Below, piece by piece: positions 38,306 to 47,292 of a DNA stretch of 64,000 nucleotides. The position numbers and the translations under genes are program-made. Each line of letters begins with the position of its first letter. Position 1 is the stretch's first letter. The notes under the pieces are model-generated. The model worked only from the letters and a program-made list of their open reading frames with translations. It had not been told where the DNA came from and ran no database searches. The stretch comes from Ensifer adhaerens (lineage in GTDB: Bacteria > Pseudomonadota > Alphaproteobacteria > Rhizobiales > Rhizobiaceae), in the NCBI GenBank assembly GCA_900215285.1, contig OCMG01000004.1, forward strand, positions 3,146,001 to 3,210,000. The letters run 5' to 3'.

Positions 38306-40410
38306 GCCTTTACCAGCCATACCTTGTTATCGTGGAGGCCTGCGCCGCCAAAGGGGGCAATGCAGTCCGCTCCCGTCAACACGTTGATGCCCTCGCCGTC
38401 AAGATGCGCCTTGTTGGGCCAGAGCCCCTCGGCAATGAGAACGCCCGAGCGCGCTTCCGACGTCACGCGGGCATGCAGGCGCAATTCGCCCCGGGTATTG
38501 CCCAGCCGAACGATGTCACCACTTTCGATGCCGAGACGTGCCGCATCCTGCGGATTGATCATCACCTCGGGCCGGCCCTCCTTCTCGCGCGAGGTTTTTG
38601 TCTCGGCGAAGGAGGAGTTAAGGAAATTCCGGGCGGGCGATGTCGCCAGACGGAAGGGATGCGCCGCGTCAGCCTCCTCGATGACCGGGCAATAGTCGGG
38701 AAAGTCAGGCAGCTGTGCGGCCGGGCCAAGAATGCCGACATTGTCCGGCGGGCGGGTGCTCGCCTTCTGTCCGGTCCAGTCCGCACGGAAATGGAACCGA
38801 CCATCGGCATGGCCGAAACCATTCAGGAAGTGCGCCTCCTCGAAGGGAAGCTTCCGATCGATCCACTTCTCGCCGTCCAGTTGCTCCAGTTCTCCGGGGC
38901 GAAGCACCGTCGCGATCAATTCACGTTCGCTCATGCCGAAGCCGGCCTTGTCGACGACGCCGAGGCGCTTGGCCAACTCCTCTATGACGAAGAGATTGGT
39001 GCGCACAGTTTCCGGCGGCTCCACCAGCTTCGGCCCGAGCAGGATATGGCTCTGGCCGCCGCCGCGATAAATGTCGTCATGTTCAACGAACATCGTGGCA
39101 GGCAGCACGATATCGGCCATTTCGGCAGTCTCGGTAAGGAACTGCTCGTGAACGGCCACGAACAGGTCCTCGCGTGCGAAGCCCTTGCGCACGAGGCGCT
39201 GTTCGGGCGCGATGTTCACAGGGTTGGTGTTCTGGATCAGCATGGCCGTCACCGGCGGGCCGTTGCGCAGGGCCTCGGCATCACCGGTCAGCACGCGACC
39301 GATCTGCGATTGATCGAGCGAGCGAACGGATGGATCGGCATAGCTCGCGCCCTTGATCATCCCGGTCGTCATGCCGAAAATGTCGGCATTGGTGTGGAAC
39401 GCGCCGCCGCCTTCGTGCTGCCAGGAACCCAGCACCGTCGGCAAGGACAGAGCCGCATGCATCGATACCGTTCCGTTGCGGCTGCGGGTGAAGCCATAAC
39501 CAAGGCGGAAGAAGCTGCGCTTCGTCGTGCCGACAAGGCGCGCGAAATCTTCGATCTCCTCGACCGTCAGGCCGGTGATGGCGGCGGCCCATTGCGGCGT
39601 GCGGCTTGTCAGGTGTGACTCGAGGCCCGCCGGATCGTCAGTGTACTTCGCCAGATATGCGCGGTCGGCGTAGCCGTCGCGGAAGGCGATATGCATGGCG
39701 GCGCAGGCAAGTGCTGCATCGGTGCCGGGTTTGAGGATCAACTTGACGTCGGCCTGCTTCATGGTCGGCGTGTCGTAGACGTCGATGGCGACGATCTTCG
39801 CGCCACGCTCCTTGCGGGCCTTAATCGCGTGAGTCATGACGTTGACCTGGGTGGAGACGGCGTTCGTACCCCAGATGACGATGCAATCCGACTTCGCCAT
39901 CTCGCGCGGATCGACCCCTGACAGCCGGCCGAGGGCCATCGTCACGCCGGTCCAGGCCGGGTTCACACAGATCGTGCCGAAGAAGCCGGAATAGCGCTTG
40001 GCGTGACGCAGGCGCTCGATGGAATCGCGCTGCACGAGTCCCATTGTGCCCGCATAGAAATAGGGCCAGACGGCTTCTGCGCCATGCGCCGCCTCCGCCC
40101 TGACAAAGGCTTCGGCGATCTCATCCAGAGCATCGTCCCAGGAAATGTCCGTCCAGCTCCCCGCCCCTTTCGCGCCCTTGCGCTTCATCGGCTTCAACAG
40201 CCGATCGGGGTGATACAGCCGTTCGGCATAGCGGGCGACCTTGGCGCAGATCACGCCGTCGGTATAGTTATTCGATCTGGCACCATGAACGCGGCCGATA
40301 CGACCGTCGGCGCCGATGTCGATTTCCAGCGCACAGGTCGAAGGACAGTCGTGCGGGCAGGCCGAGAAGCCTTTGCGGGAGCGGGTGAGATCGGGGGTCG
40401 CAATGTTCAT
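38302..40410 (-). CDS. Molybdopterin oxidoreductase (4Fe-4S, DMSO-reductase family)
   Basis: The 702-residue enzyme has the N-terminal 4Fe-4S site Cys18, Cys22, Cys26 (ACPHDCPSTC) and Cys55 (DGVICAKVARY), then the bis-MGD binding domains (SDCIVIWGTNAVSTQVN; TNPVNIAPEQRLV; a C-terminal beta-barrel with IESGDIVRLGNTRGELRLHARVT). There is no Tat signal, so it is cytoplasmic. It resembles the uncharacterised oxidoreductases annotated BisC/formate-dehydrogenase-like; the substrate is unknown. The start at 40410 is chosen where similarity begins. The cofactor could come from moaD/moaE in this window. It is coupled to the NUDIX gene. Confidence 0.92.
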   Translation of the reverse strand: MNIATPDLTRSRKGFSACPHDCPSTCALEIDIGADGRIGRVHGARSNNYTDGVICAKVARYAERLYHPDRLLKPMKRKGAKGAGSWTDISWDDALDEIAEAFVRAEAAHGAEAVWPYFYAGTMGLVQRDSIERLRHAKRYSGFFGTICVNPAWTGVTMALGRLSGVDPREMAKSDCIVIWGTNAVSTQVNVMTHAIKARKERGAKIVAIDVYDTPTMKQADVKLILKPGTDAALACAAMHIAFRDGYADRAYLAKYTDDPAGLESHLTSRTPQWAAAITGLTVEEIEDFARLVGTTKRSFFRLGYGFTRSRNGTVSMHAALSLPTVLGSWQHEGGGAFHTNADIFGMTTGMIKGASYADPSVRSLDQSQIGRVLTGDAEALRNGPPVTAMLIQNTNPVNIAPEQRLVRKGFAREDLFVAVHEQFLTETAEMADIVLPATMFVEHDDIYRGGGQSHILLGPKLVEPPETVRTNLFVIEELAKRLGVVDKAGFGMSERELIATVLRPGELEQLDGEKWIDRKLPFEEAHFLNGFGHADGRFHFRADWTGQKASTRPPDNVGILGPAAQLPDFPDYCPVIEEADAAHPFRLATSPARNFLNSSFAETKTSREKEGRPEVMINPQDAARLGIESGDIVRLGNTRGELRLHARVTSEARSGVLIAEGLWPNKAHLDGEGINVLTGADCIAPFGGAGLHDNKVWLVKA

Positions 40411-40498
40411 GGCCGACAGGTATATGCGAAGCGAAAATGCGCCGGAAGACGAAAAAGCCGGCCATGACATGATTTCATGATACCGATCGGGGCGCGGA

Positions 40499-41350
40499 AT
40501 GAATTACCGGCATATCTATCACGCGGGCAATTTCGCCGATGCCCTGAAGCACGCGGTGCTGGCGCGGCTGATCGTCTATCTGCAGCAGAAGGAAAAGGCC
40601 TTTCGGGTCATCGATACCCATGCCGGGATCGGCCTCTATGACCTCTCCTCGACCGAGGCGCAGAAGACCGGCGAATGGCTGGATGGAATCGGCAGATTGA
40701 TGGCGGCCGAACTGCCGGCAGAGATATCGACGCTGCTTGCCCCCTATCTCGACGCGGTGCGCGCATTGAATCCGGAAGGCGGCGTAAAGCTTTATCCCGG
40801 CTCGCCAAAACTGACCCGCATGCTGCTGCGCGAGCAGGACCGGCTTTCGGCCATGGAACTGCATCCCGCTGACTACGAGACGCTGCGTGACCTCTTTGCC
40901 GGTGACTATCATGTCCGCGTGACCGAACTGGATGGGTGGCTCTCGCTCGGAGCACACATGCCCCCGAAGGAAAAACGCGGGATTGTTCTTGTCGATCCGC
41001 CCTTCGAGATCGACGGGGAATATGAGCGGCTGGTCGATGGGCTCGTGAAGGCCTATCGGCGCTTTCCGGGCGGGACCTATTGCCTCTGGTATCCGCTGAA
41101 AAAGGGCGCACCGATCAAGGATTTCCACGAGGCGTTGAAAGAAACCGAAATTCCGAAGATGCTGTGCACCGAACTCTCCGTGCGCAGCGACCGGGAGACA
41201 ACAGGCTTGAGCGGTTCCGGGCTCATCATCGTCAATCCGCCCTATACGCTGCATGACGAATTGAAAAAGATATTGCCGGTTCTGAAGACGCTGCTGGCAC
41301 AGGATCGTTTCGCCTCGACGCGCAATGTCTGGCTGCGTGGCGAAGACTAA
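40499..41350 (+). CDS. rlmJ: 23S rRNA (adenine(2030)-N6)-methyltransferase RlmJ
   Basis: RlmJ methylates A2030 of 23S rRNA with S-adenosylmethionine. The 283-residue protein starts NYRHIYHAGNFADALKHAVL (residues 2-21, the family signature), has the SAM region FRVIDTHAGIGLYDL, and the catalytic DPPFE in IVLVDPPFEIDGEY. The end (STRNVWLRGED) is normal. It is divergent from the molybdopterin oxidoreductase gene by 88 bases and stands alone. Confidence 0.96.
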   Translation: MNYRHIYHAGNFADALKHAVLARLIVYLQQKEKAFRVIDTHAGIGLYDLSSTEAQKTGEWLDGIGRLMAAELPAEISTLLAPYLDAVRALNPEGGVKLYPGSPKLTRMLLREQDRLSAMELHPADYETLRDLFAGDYHVRVTELDGWLSLGAHMPPKEKRGIVLVDPPFEIDGEYERLVDGLVKAYRRFPGGTYCLWYPLKKGAPIKDFHEALKETEIPKMLCTELSVRSDRETTGLSGSGLIIVNPPYTLHDELKKILPVLKTLLAQDRFASTRNVWLRGED

Positions 41351-41472
41351 CGCGCGCGGCCTCTTTTTTCTTCCCGGGCACTGACGACTGTGTCGCCGGA
41401 TCGTCACTTGCAAACGTTCGTCAGACTCCCCATTCTCCATCTCCGATATGTTCATATCCTTGGGGGAAGCCT

Positions 41473-41877
41473 ATGACGAAACTTTCGACGGCCTTCGCGA
41501 CTCTTGCGCTGGCGGGCGCGATGCTTTCCGGAGGCGCTGCCTATGCCGGAACGAGCGACTGCGGCGACAGCGGCGTTCTTTCCTTCATCGACCATCGCTT
41601 CGACTACAAGGCGAGCCGCTATCTGCGCACCGATCTTGATATCGTGGCGTTCGACCGGGTGTCGAACACCCATGTCGACTATCGCGATACGACGCATCCG
41701 ATCTCGCGCATTTATTGCCACGCCAAGGTCGACATGAGCGATGGTCACCGCCGCGACCTCTGGTACATGATCGAAGGTGGCATGGGCTTTGCCGGGCTCG
41801 GCGAGCGGGTGCGCTTCTGCATTTCCGGCCTGGACCCCTGGTATGTCGATGGCCGCAATTGCCGATCCGTGCGGTGA
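41473..41877 (+). CDS. Secreted cysteine-containing protein of unknown function
   Basis: The 134-residue protein has a signal peptide (TKLSTAFATLALAGAMLSGG, cleavage after YAG near residue 26) and a mature part of about 108 residues with four Cys (DCGD, YCHAK, FCIS, NCRS), probably two disulphides. A central DHRFDYKASRYLRTDLDI looks beta-stranded. No family was recognised, but similar short secreted proteins occur in rhizobia. The RNase T2 gene starts five bases after its stop, so the two are co-expressed and both exported. Confidence 0.8.
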   Translation: MTKLSTAFATLALAGAMLSGGAAYAGTSDCGDSGVLSFIDHRFDYKASRYLRTDLDIVAFDRVSNTHVDYRDTTHPISRIYCHAKVDMSDGHRRDLWYMIEGGMGFAGLGERVRFCISGLDPWYVDGRNCRSVR

Positions 41878-41882
41878 TCGCC

Positions 41883-42545
41883 ATGCGAAAGACGATTGCC
41901 TTCTGGCTCGCCGGTCTCCTTGCCGTCACATCGCTCTCGGCCGGTCCCGCTGTCGCCGCAGGGGACCAGCAGAAGCAGGGCTTCGACTTCTACGTCCTGT
42001 CGCTTTCATGGTCGCCTTCCTGGTGCGCCACGCATCCGCAGGGCCAGAAGACGATGCAATGCGATCCGTCGAAGGACTTCGGCTTCATTGTGCATGGGCT
42101 CTGGCCACAGAATGAAAGCGGCTATCCGGAATTCTGCGCAACCCGCGAGTCGGATCGCATCCCGGACAATCTCGGCCGTCGTTACCTTGACATCATTCCG
42201 TCCATGGGGCTGATCGGCCACGAATGGCGCAAGCACGGCACCTGCTCCGGAATGAAGCAGGCGGACTATCTCCAGACGATCCGCAATGCCTACAACAAGG
42301 TCATCATCCCGCCGGCGCTTGCGAAGATCGATCAGGGCAAGAGCGCCAATCCCGGTGACATTGAGAAGGCATTTCTGGCGGCCAACCCCGGCATGAGCCC
42401 GAAGGGTATCGCCGTTTCCTGCTCGTCGAAAATGCTGCAGGAAATTCGCATCTGCATGACCAAGGATCTGCAGTTCCGCGACTGCGTCGAAGTCGACGCC
42501 GATGCCTGTCCATTGAAATCCATCAACATCCCCCCGGTGCGCTAA
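41883..42545 (+). CDS. Ribonuclease T2 family, secreted
   Basis: RNase T2 enzymes cut single-stranded RNA without base preference and act outside the cytoplasm. The 220-residue protein has a signal peptide (residues 1-26, ending AVAA), CAS-1 FIVHGLWP with His71, and CAS-2 GHEWRKHGTC with Glu114 and His118, so all catalytic residues are present. Cys residues fit the usual disulphides. It is sandwiched between the small secreted protein (five bases) and a GST gene (TAATG overlap), forming a three-gene unit. E. coli RNase I is the best known bacterial member. Confidence 0.95.
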   Translation: MRKTIAFWLAGLLAVTSLSAGPAVAAGDQQKQGFDFYVLSLSWSPSWCATHPQGQKTMQCDPSKDFGFIVHGLWPQNESGYPEFCATRESDRIPDNLGRRYLDIIPSMGLIGHEWRKHGTCSGMKQADYLQTIRNAYNKVIIPPALAKIDQGKSANPGDIEKAFLAANPGMSPKGIAVSCSSKMLQEIRICMTKDLQFRDCVEVDADACPLKSINIPPVR

Positions 42546-43141
42546 TGAAGATACTCTATTCCCCCGCCTCGCCTTATTCCGCAAAGGTGCGAATCGCAGC
42601 CCGCTACACGGGGCTTCCGGTTGAGAGCGAGGTCGTGAAAACCGACGAAGAACCCTCGCTGCTGATTGCGAACAACCCGCTCGGAAAGATTCCTGTTCTC
42701 CTGCGCGACGGCGAGCCACCGGTCTTCGACAGCCGCGCCATCATGCAGTTTCTGGATCGGCAGAGTGGTGGCAAGCTCTACCCCGTCGATCCGGCAGCCC
42801 GCACGCAGGCGGAGGTTCTGGAAGCACTCGCAGACGGAATCACGGACTGCCTGATCGCACATGTCTACGAACGCCGGTTTCGGCCTGAAGAGAAGATCCA
42901 CCAGCCATGGCTGGACAAGCAGTGGTCGAAGGTGACGCGCGGTCTGGCATGGCTTGAGGCCAACCCCGTTTCCTTCGCGGGCGGCCTGACCGGCGGCCAT
43001 ATCGCGCTGGCGGCTTTGTCAGGCTATCTCGAACTGCGCTTCGCCGGCCAGTGGGAAACGCTCTGGCCCGGACATGGCGCCTTCACCACGGAGTTTGAGT
43101 CGCGGTTCCCCGCCTATGCGGAATTCAAATCCCAAGGATAG
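42545..43141 (+). CDS. Glutathione S-transferase family protein
   Basis: The 198-residue cytosolic protein has a thioredoxin-like N-terminal domain (KILYSPASPYSAKVRIAARY, residues 2-21; ANNPLGKIPVLLRDGEPPVFDS with the cis-Pro and Ser that bind glutathione) and a helical C-terminal domain. Ser/Tyr near the N-terminus should activate glutathione. Its start overlaps the RNase T2 stop by one base. The substrate is unknown. A bidirectional terminator follows. Confidence 0.92.
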   Translation: MKILYSPASPYSAKVRIAARYTGLPVESEVVKTDEEPSLLIANNPLGKIPVLLRDGEPPVFDSRAIMQFLDRQSGGKLYPVDPAARTQAEVLEALADGITDCLIAHVYERRFRPEEKIHQPWLDKQWSKVTRGLAWLEANPVSFAGGLTGGHIALAALSGYLELRFAGQWETLWPGHGAFTTEFESRFPAYAEFKSQG

Positions 43142-43185
43142 CCGGTGGCTCGGCCCAACTGAAGCTCCGACCAACCGTCCAAAAC

Positions 43186-43217
43186 AAGAAAGGCCCGGCG
43201 CGAGCCGGGCCTTCTTT
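43186..43217. terminator. Bidirectional rho-independent terminator (GST gene / porin gene)
   Basis: AAAGGCCCGGC and GCCGGGCCTTCTTT form a stem of at least ten GC-rich pairs with a GCGA loop and A/T runs on both sides. It separates convergent genes and should stop both. Confidence 0.9.
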
Positions 43218-43237
43218 GATCGCTTGTTTGAAGCGGA

Positions 43238-43873
43238 TCAGAACTTGTAGCCGATACCGACCTTGACAGCGTTCTGGTCGTAGCCACGCGAAACGTTGGT
43301 GCCGCCGAGAACGTAGGTACGGTTGCCGAACGACGTGTAGTCGTATTCGACGCGAGCCGTGACGTTGTCCGTCAGCTTCGTTTCTGCGCCAACGCCAGCG
43401 GTCCAGCCGATAACGCCACGCGTGTCGGAGTTGCCAGCGCCGTCAGAAACCTTGACGCTGCCAGCAGCGATACCAGCTGCACCGTACAGCAGGAAGGGGT
43501 TCATATCGACGCCGAGACGGCCGCGCAGAGCGCCGTTGATGCCGGTTTCAGTCTTCACGCCGTTCGACGTGCGCTGTGCGCCGTTGTAATCCAGGTTGCC
43601 TTCAGCGCCGTATACGAGCTGACCGTCCTGGAAGTTATAACCACCGTAGGCGCCGAGACCAAAAGCGTTGGCATAGCCAGAGTTCTTGATCGGGCCCCAG
43701 TTCCAGGAGCCGTAACCGCCGACATAACCGCCAGCCCAGTTGCCCACTACGGGAGCGGAAACCGGTGCGGACGGAGCCTGCGGTACCGAGTCGATGGCGT
43801 CAGCTGCATAAGCGGCCGATACCGAAGCGATGGAAGCAGCCGAAGCCACAAGAGCGATGATCATTTTACGCAT
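43238..43873 (-). CDS. Outer membrane beta-barrel protein, Omp25/RopB type
   Basis: The 211-residue protein has a signal peptide (residues 1-23, ending AYA-AD), a Pro-rich linker, and an eight-stranded OmpA-like barrel typical of the Omp25/Omp31 and rhizobial RopB proteins: WAGGYVGGYGSWNWG, YGGYNFQDGQLVYGAEGN, LRGRLGVDMNPFLLYGAAGIA, and the closing VKVGIGYKF with a C-terminal Phe for BAM insertion. GGAG precedes the ATG. It is a major surface protein in relatives, often under stress or two-component control. The long AT-rich gap upstream fits a regulated promoter. Confidence 0.93.
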   Translation of the reverse strand: MRKMIIALVASAASIASVSAAYAADAIDSVPQAPSAPVSAPVVGNWAGGYVGGYGSWNWGPIKNSGYANAFGLGAYGGYNFQDGQLVYGAEGNLDYNGAQRTSNGVKTETGINGALRGRLGVDMNPFLLYGAAGIAAGSVKVSDGAGNSDTRGVIGWTAGVGAETKLTDNVTARVEYDYTSFGNRTYVLGGTNVSRGYDQNAVKVGIGYKF

Positions 43874-44230
43874 AACATTCTCCTTTTCACTACGGCCTGC
43901 CCGTGATCATTCGTTTGGGCAGTCCGAAAATTCCGGTTTGATCCCTCTCCGGTTGAGTCTCAAATTGATATCAGAATGAGGAATTCCAAGAGCCAGATTG
44001 TGAAATTGTTGTGTCAAAAAGAAGTCGGAAAGGTGATGTTGTCGATTTACAACAGGGAAATCATTAACCATAACCGCAAAACCGGCCATATATTGATACA
44101 ATAACCTCCGTCTATTATCACTATGTTTACACCTGCGTCAAAATCCGCGTCAAATTCTTTAATAAATCCTTAATATGCATTCCCGATTTTACACGCCCTC
44201 TTTTGAACTATAACTTGAGCGAACCCCGAA
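43874..44230. other. AT-rich 357-base divergent gap (porin / SDR gene)
   Basis: The gap is much richer in A/T than its surroundings and holds the porin and SDR promoters. It contains TTAACCAT at 44064-44071 and a full TTAA-N7-TTAA at 44159-44173 (listed separately). TTGACA on the minus strand near 44014-44019 could be a -35 for the porin, but no good -10 follows. An open frame at 43907-44101 on the minus strand is not believed to be a gene. No RNA gene was recognised. Confidence 0.5.
44159..44173 (+). promoter_or_regulatory. Full-consensus CtrA box
   Basis: TTAA-TAAATCC-TTAA matches the CtrA consensus TTAA-N7-TTAA at every fixed position. It lies 58 bases upstream of the SDR start and 286 bases from the porin start. 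CtrA control of either gene is inferred. Confidence 0.5.
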
Positions 44231-45019
44231 ATGGAGCTGTCACGCGTGACTGATCATGTATTGCCAAAGAAGTCGGCCCTCGTGACCGGCGGAGCCAAGC
44301 GTATCGGTCGCGCCGTTTGTGACGGCCTCGCGAATTTGGGCTTTTCCATCGCCGTTCATGCCAATTCTTCCATCGAGGAGGCCGAGGATTTTGCCCGCTC
44401 CTTGCGCGACTCGGGCGTGGAAGCCGTGGCCATCAAGGCCGATCTCCGAAATGAGGCGGAAACGCTGAGCCTGATCCGGCAGGCCCATGCACAGCTCGGC
44501 GGTCTCGGCGTCGTCGTCAACAATGCTTCGCTGTTCCAGCCCGACTGGGTTACCGATTTCGATAGGGCTACATGGGACGGTCACTTCGACATCCATGTGC
44601 GCGCGCCTTCGATTCTGGCCGGCGAATATGCGCGCCTTCTCGACGCCGATGAAAAAGGCCTGATCGTGAACATCATCGATCAGCGCGTCTGGGCTCCGAC
44701 GCCGAACTATTATTCCTACATGCTCTCCAAGGCTGCCATGCTGATGTCGACGAAGACCATGGCCATGGCGCTGGCGCCGAGAATCAGAGTCAACGCAATC
44801 GGCCCCGGCCCGACCCTGCCCAATGTTCGCCAGACGCAGGCGGATTTCGAAAAGCAGACGAGCGCGCTTCTTCTCGGCAAGGGACCCGACCTTTCCGAGT
44901 TCGCCCGCACCATCGCCTATTTCCACGGCGCATCCTCGGTGACCGGGCAGATGATTGCGCTGGACGGTGGCCAGCATCTGGCGTGGGAAACCCCGGATGT
45001 GGCAGGACTGGCAGAGTGA
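44231..45019 (+). CDS. SDR family oxidoreductase, pteridine-reductase (FolM/PTR1)-like
   Basis: The 262-residue NAD(P)H-dependent reductase has the Rossmann motif TGGAKRIGRA (residues 19-28), the NNAS motif in VVNNASLFQPD, and the YxxxK pair in YSYMLSKAAM. The usual catalytic Ser is replaced by IVNIIDQRV with Asp at that place, as in FolM/PTR1-type dihydromonapterin or pteridine reductases, which I take as the most likely role. The ATG at 44231 is kept; GTG at 44246 is an alternative. uvrC follows after 79 bases. Confidence 0.88.
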   Translation: MELSRVTDHVLPKKSALVTGGAKRIGRAVCDGLANLGFSIAVHANSSIEEAEDFARSLRDSGVEAVAIKADLRNEAETLSLIRQAHAQLGGLGVVVNNASLFQPDWVTDFDRATWDGHFDIHVRAPSILAGEYARLLDADEKGLIVNIIDQRVWAPTPNYYSYMLSKAAMLMSTKTMAMALAPRIRVNAIGPGPTLPNVRQTQADFEKQTSALLLGKGPDLSEFARTIAYFHGASSVTGQMIALDGGQHLAWETPDVAGLAE

Positions 45020-45098
45020 TCCCTATATAATGCCGCAAACGTGTCAGGGGAGCGCTACAATGGCGACCTCCCCGGGACTGGTGATTCGGTAAGGCAGA

Positions 45099-47132
45099 AT
45101 GAGTAGCGGCAAGCAGGAAGACGGCGGCATCCTTTATGGCGAGACGCCAGAGGATGATGAGGATGAGGTGCAGGAGTTGGCGGATGCCGGCTCTACGCCC
45201 AGCATCGAATGGTCGGAAAATCTTTCCGTCGCCACCGGCCTTACCGGCGCCGACCTCATCGGGGAATATGTCAAGCAGCTGCCAAACAGCCCTGGCGTCT
45301 ACCGCATGTTCGATGCCAAGGGCGATGTGCTTTATGTCGGCAAGGCGCGGTCACTGAAAAAGCGCGTCAGCAATTATGCCCAGGGGCGCGTTCATTCCAA
45401 CCGCATTGCCCATATGGTCGCCGCGACGACCGCGATGGAATTCGTCACGACGCGGACGGAGACCGAGGCGTTGCTGCTGGAAGCGAATCTCATCAAGCGC
45501 TTGCGCCCGCGCTTTAACGTGCTTTTGCGAGACGACAAGTCGTTTCCCTATATCCTGCTGACGGGCGACCACCCTGCCCCCGCCATTTACAAGCATCGCG
45601 GCGCGCGCGCCCGCAAGGGTGACTATTTCGGCCCATTCGCCTCAGCCGTCGCCGTGGCCAGCACGATCAATTCGCTGCAACGCGCCTTTCTCCTGCGCAC
45701 CTGCACCGACAGCGCCTATGAGGGACGCACGCGGCCCTGTCTGCTCTATCAGATCAAGCGTTGTTCCGGCCCCTGCACGGGCGAGATCAGCTCGGCCGAT
45801 TATGCCGAACTTGTCTCCGAGGCGCGCGACTTTCTTTCGGGGAAGAGCAAGGCGGTAAAGGAACAGATCGCCCATTCGATGGCGCAGGCGGCAGAAGACC
45901 TCGATTTCGAGCGCGCCGCCGTGCTGCGCGACCGTCTTTCCGGTCTTTCGCATGTGCAGAGCCATCAGGGCATCAACCCAGCCAGCGTCGAGGATGCGGA
46001 TGCTTTCGCCATCCATCACGAAGGCGGGCTCACCTGTATTCAGGTCTTCTTCTTCCGCACCGGACAGAATTGGGGCAACCGCGCCTACTTCCCGCGCGCG
46101 GACGCGGCATTGACCAGCGCGGAAGTGCTGAACGCCTTCCTGGCGCAGTTCTATGACGACAAGCCCTGCCCGCGGCAGATCCTGCTTTCGGAGGATGTCG
46201 AGGAGGTCGAGCTTCTGTCGGAGGCGCTGAGCGAGAAGACCGGCCGCAAGGTCGAAATCCTGGCGCCGAAGCGCGGCGAGAAGCGCGACCTGATCGACCA
46301 TGTTCTGGCCAATGCCCGCGAGGCACATGGGCGCAAGCTCGCCGAGACCTCGTCTCAGGCGCGGCTGCTGAAAGGTTTTGCCGAGACCTTCCAGCTGGCT
46401 TACGTGCCGACGCGGATCGAAATCTACGACAACTCGCATATCATGGGCACGAATGCGGTCGGCGGCATGGTGGTGGCGGGGCCGGAAGGCTTCGTGAAGA
46501 ACCAGTACCGCAAGTTCAACATCAAATCGGAAGAGATCACGCCCGGCGACGACTTCGGCATGATGCGCGAGGTGATGACGCGGCGGTTCTCGCGGCTGAT
46601 CAAGGAAGAAGGCATTCCGGACCGGACGCAGCCTGCGAGCGCGGATGCGGATGCGGCGGATCGCGGTTTTCCGGCATGGCCCGATGTCATCCTCATCGAC
46701 GGGGGCCAGGGACAGATGACGGCTGTGCGCGCGATCCTGGAAGAACTCGGCATCACCAATGCCGTCACCGCCATCGGCGTCGCCAAGGGTGTCGACCGCG
46801 ATGCGGGACGCGAGCGATTCTTCGCGGCGGGGCGTCCGGATTTTTCGCTGCCGCCGCGCGATCCGGTTCTCTATTTCATCCAGCGCATGCGCGACGAGGC
46901 GCACCGCTTTGCCATTGGCTCGCACCGCGCGCGGCGCAAGAGGGAGATGGTCAAGAACCCGCTGGACGAGATCGCCGGCATCGGGCCGCAGCGCAAACGC
47001 GCGCTGCTCCAGCATTTCGGGACGGCAAAGGCCGTGTCGCGCGCCGGGGTTTCGGACCTGATGACAGTGGAAGGGATATCCGAATCGGTTGCCCGGCTCG
47101 TTTACAATCACTTTCACGAGGGCCCGGGCTGA
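45099..47132 (+). CDS. uvrC: Excinuclease ABC subunit C
   Basis: UvrC cuts DNA on both sides of lesions during nucleotide excision repair. The 677-residue protein has the GIY-YIG domain at residues 64-90 ([20 protein letters not shown]), a UVR motif ([18 protein letters not shown]), the RNase H-like C-terminal nuclease ([19 protein letters not shown] and [11 protein letters not shown]), and a tandem helix-hairpin-helix ([20 protein letters not shown]). An unusual acidic leader of about 50 residues precedes the first domain. A hairpin overlaps the stop codon. pgsA follows. Confidence 0.98.
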   Translation: MSSGKQEDGGILYGETPEDDEDEVQELADAGSTPSIEWSENLSVATGLTGADLIGEYVKQLPNSPGVYRMFDAKGDVLYVGKARSLKKRVSNYAQGRVHSNRIAHMVAATTAMEFVTTRTETEALLLEANLIKRLRPRFNVLLRDDKSFPYILLTGDHPAPAIYKHRGARARKGDYFGPFASAVAVASTINSLQRAFLLRTCTDSAYEGRTRPCLLYQIKRCSGPCTGEISSADYAELVSEARDFLSGKSKAVKEQIAHSMAQAAEDLDFERAAVLRDRLSGLSHVQSHQGINPASVEDADAFAIHHEGGLTCIQVFFFRTGQNWGNRAYFPRADAALTSAEVLNAFLAQFYDDKPCPRQILLSEDVEEVELLSEALSEKTGRKVEILAPKRGEKRDLIDHVLANAREAHGRKLAETSSQARLLKGFAETFQLAYVPTRIEIYDNSHIMGTNAVGGMVVAGPEGFVKNQYRKFNIKSEEITPGDDFGMMREVMTRRFSRLIKEEGIPDRTQPASADADAADRGFPAWPDVILIDGGQGQMTAVRAILEELGITNAVTAIGVAKGVDRDAGRERFFAAGRPDFSLPPRDPVLYFIQRMRDEAHRFAIGSHRARRKREMVKNPLDEIAGIGPQRKRALLQHFGTAKAVSRAGVSDLMTVEGISESVARLVYNHFHEGPG

Positions 47133-47142
47133 CGGAGCCCGG
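47124..47142 (+). terminator. Weak hairpin at the uvrC 3' end
   Basis: CCGGGCT-GACGG-AGCCCGG forms a seven-base-pair GC-rich stem that includes the uvrC stop codon, followed by CTTCT. The T tract is poor, so it may only attenuate transcription into pgsA. Confidence 0.35.
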
Positions 47143-47292
47143 CTTCTGGCGCGGCTCAACTTATTTTTGTCGCGCCTGCCACGGAACGCTCCGATTTCAC
47201 TAATATTTCATGAGATAAGCCGGGCCCGGCGTTGACCTTTGAGTCGCGAGGGCTTCTTTTATGCCTACAAACTGAACAGGCTCAACGCGACC

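Noticed and set aside
43907..44101. 64-codon open frame upstream of the porin gene
   Set aside because: It lies in an AT-rich regulatory gap, has no ribosome site, and its composition is unlike the coding regions around it.
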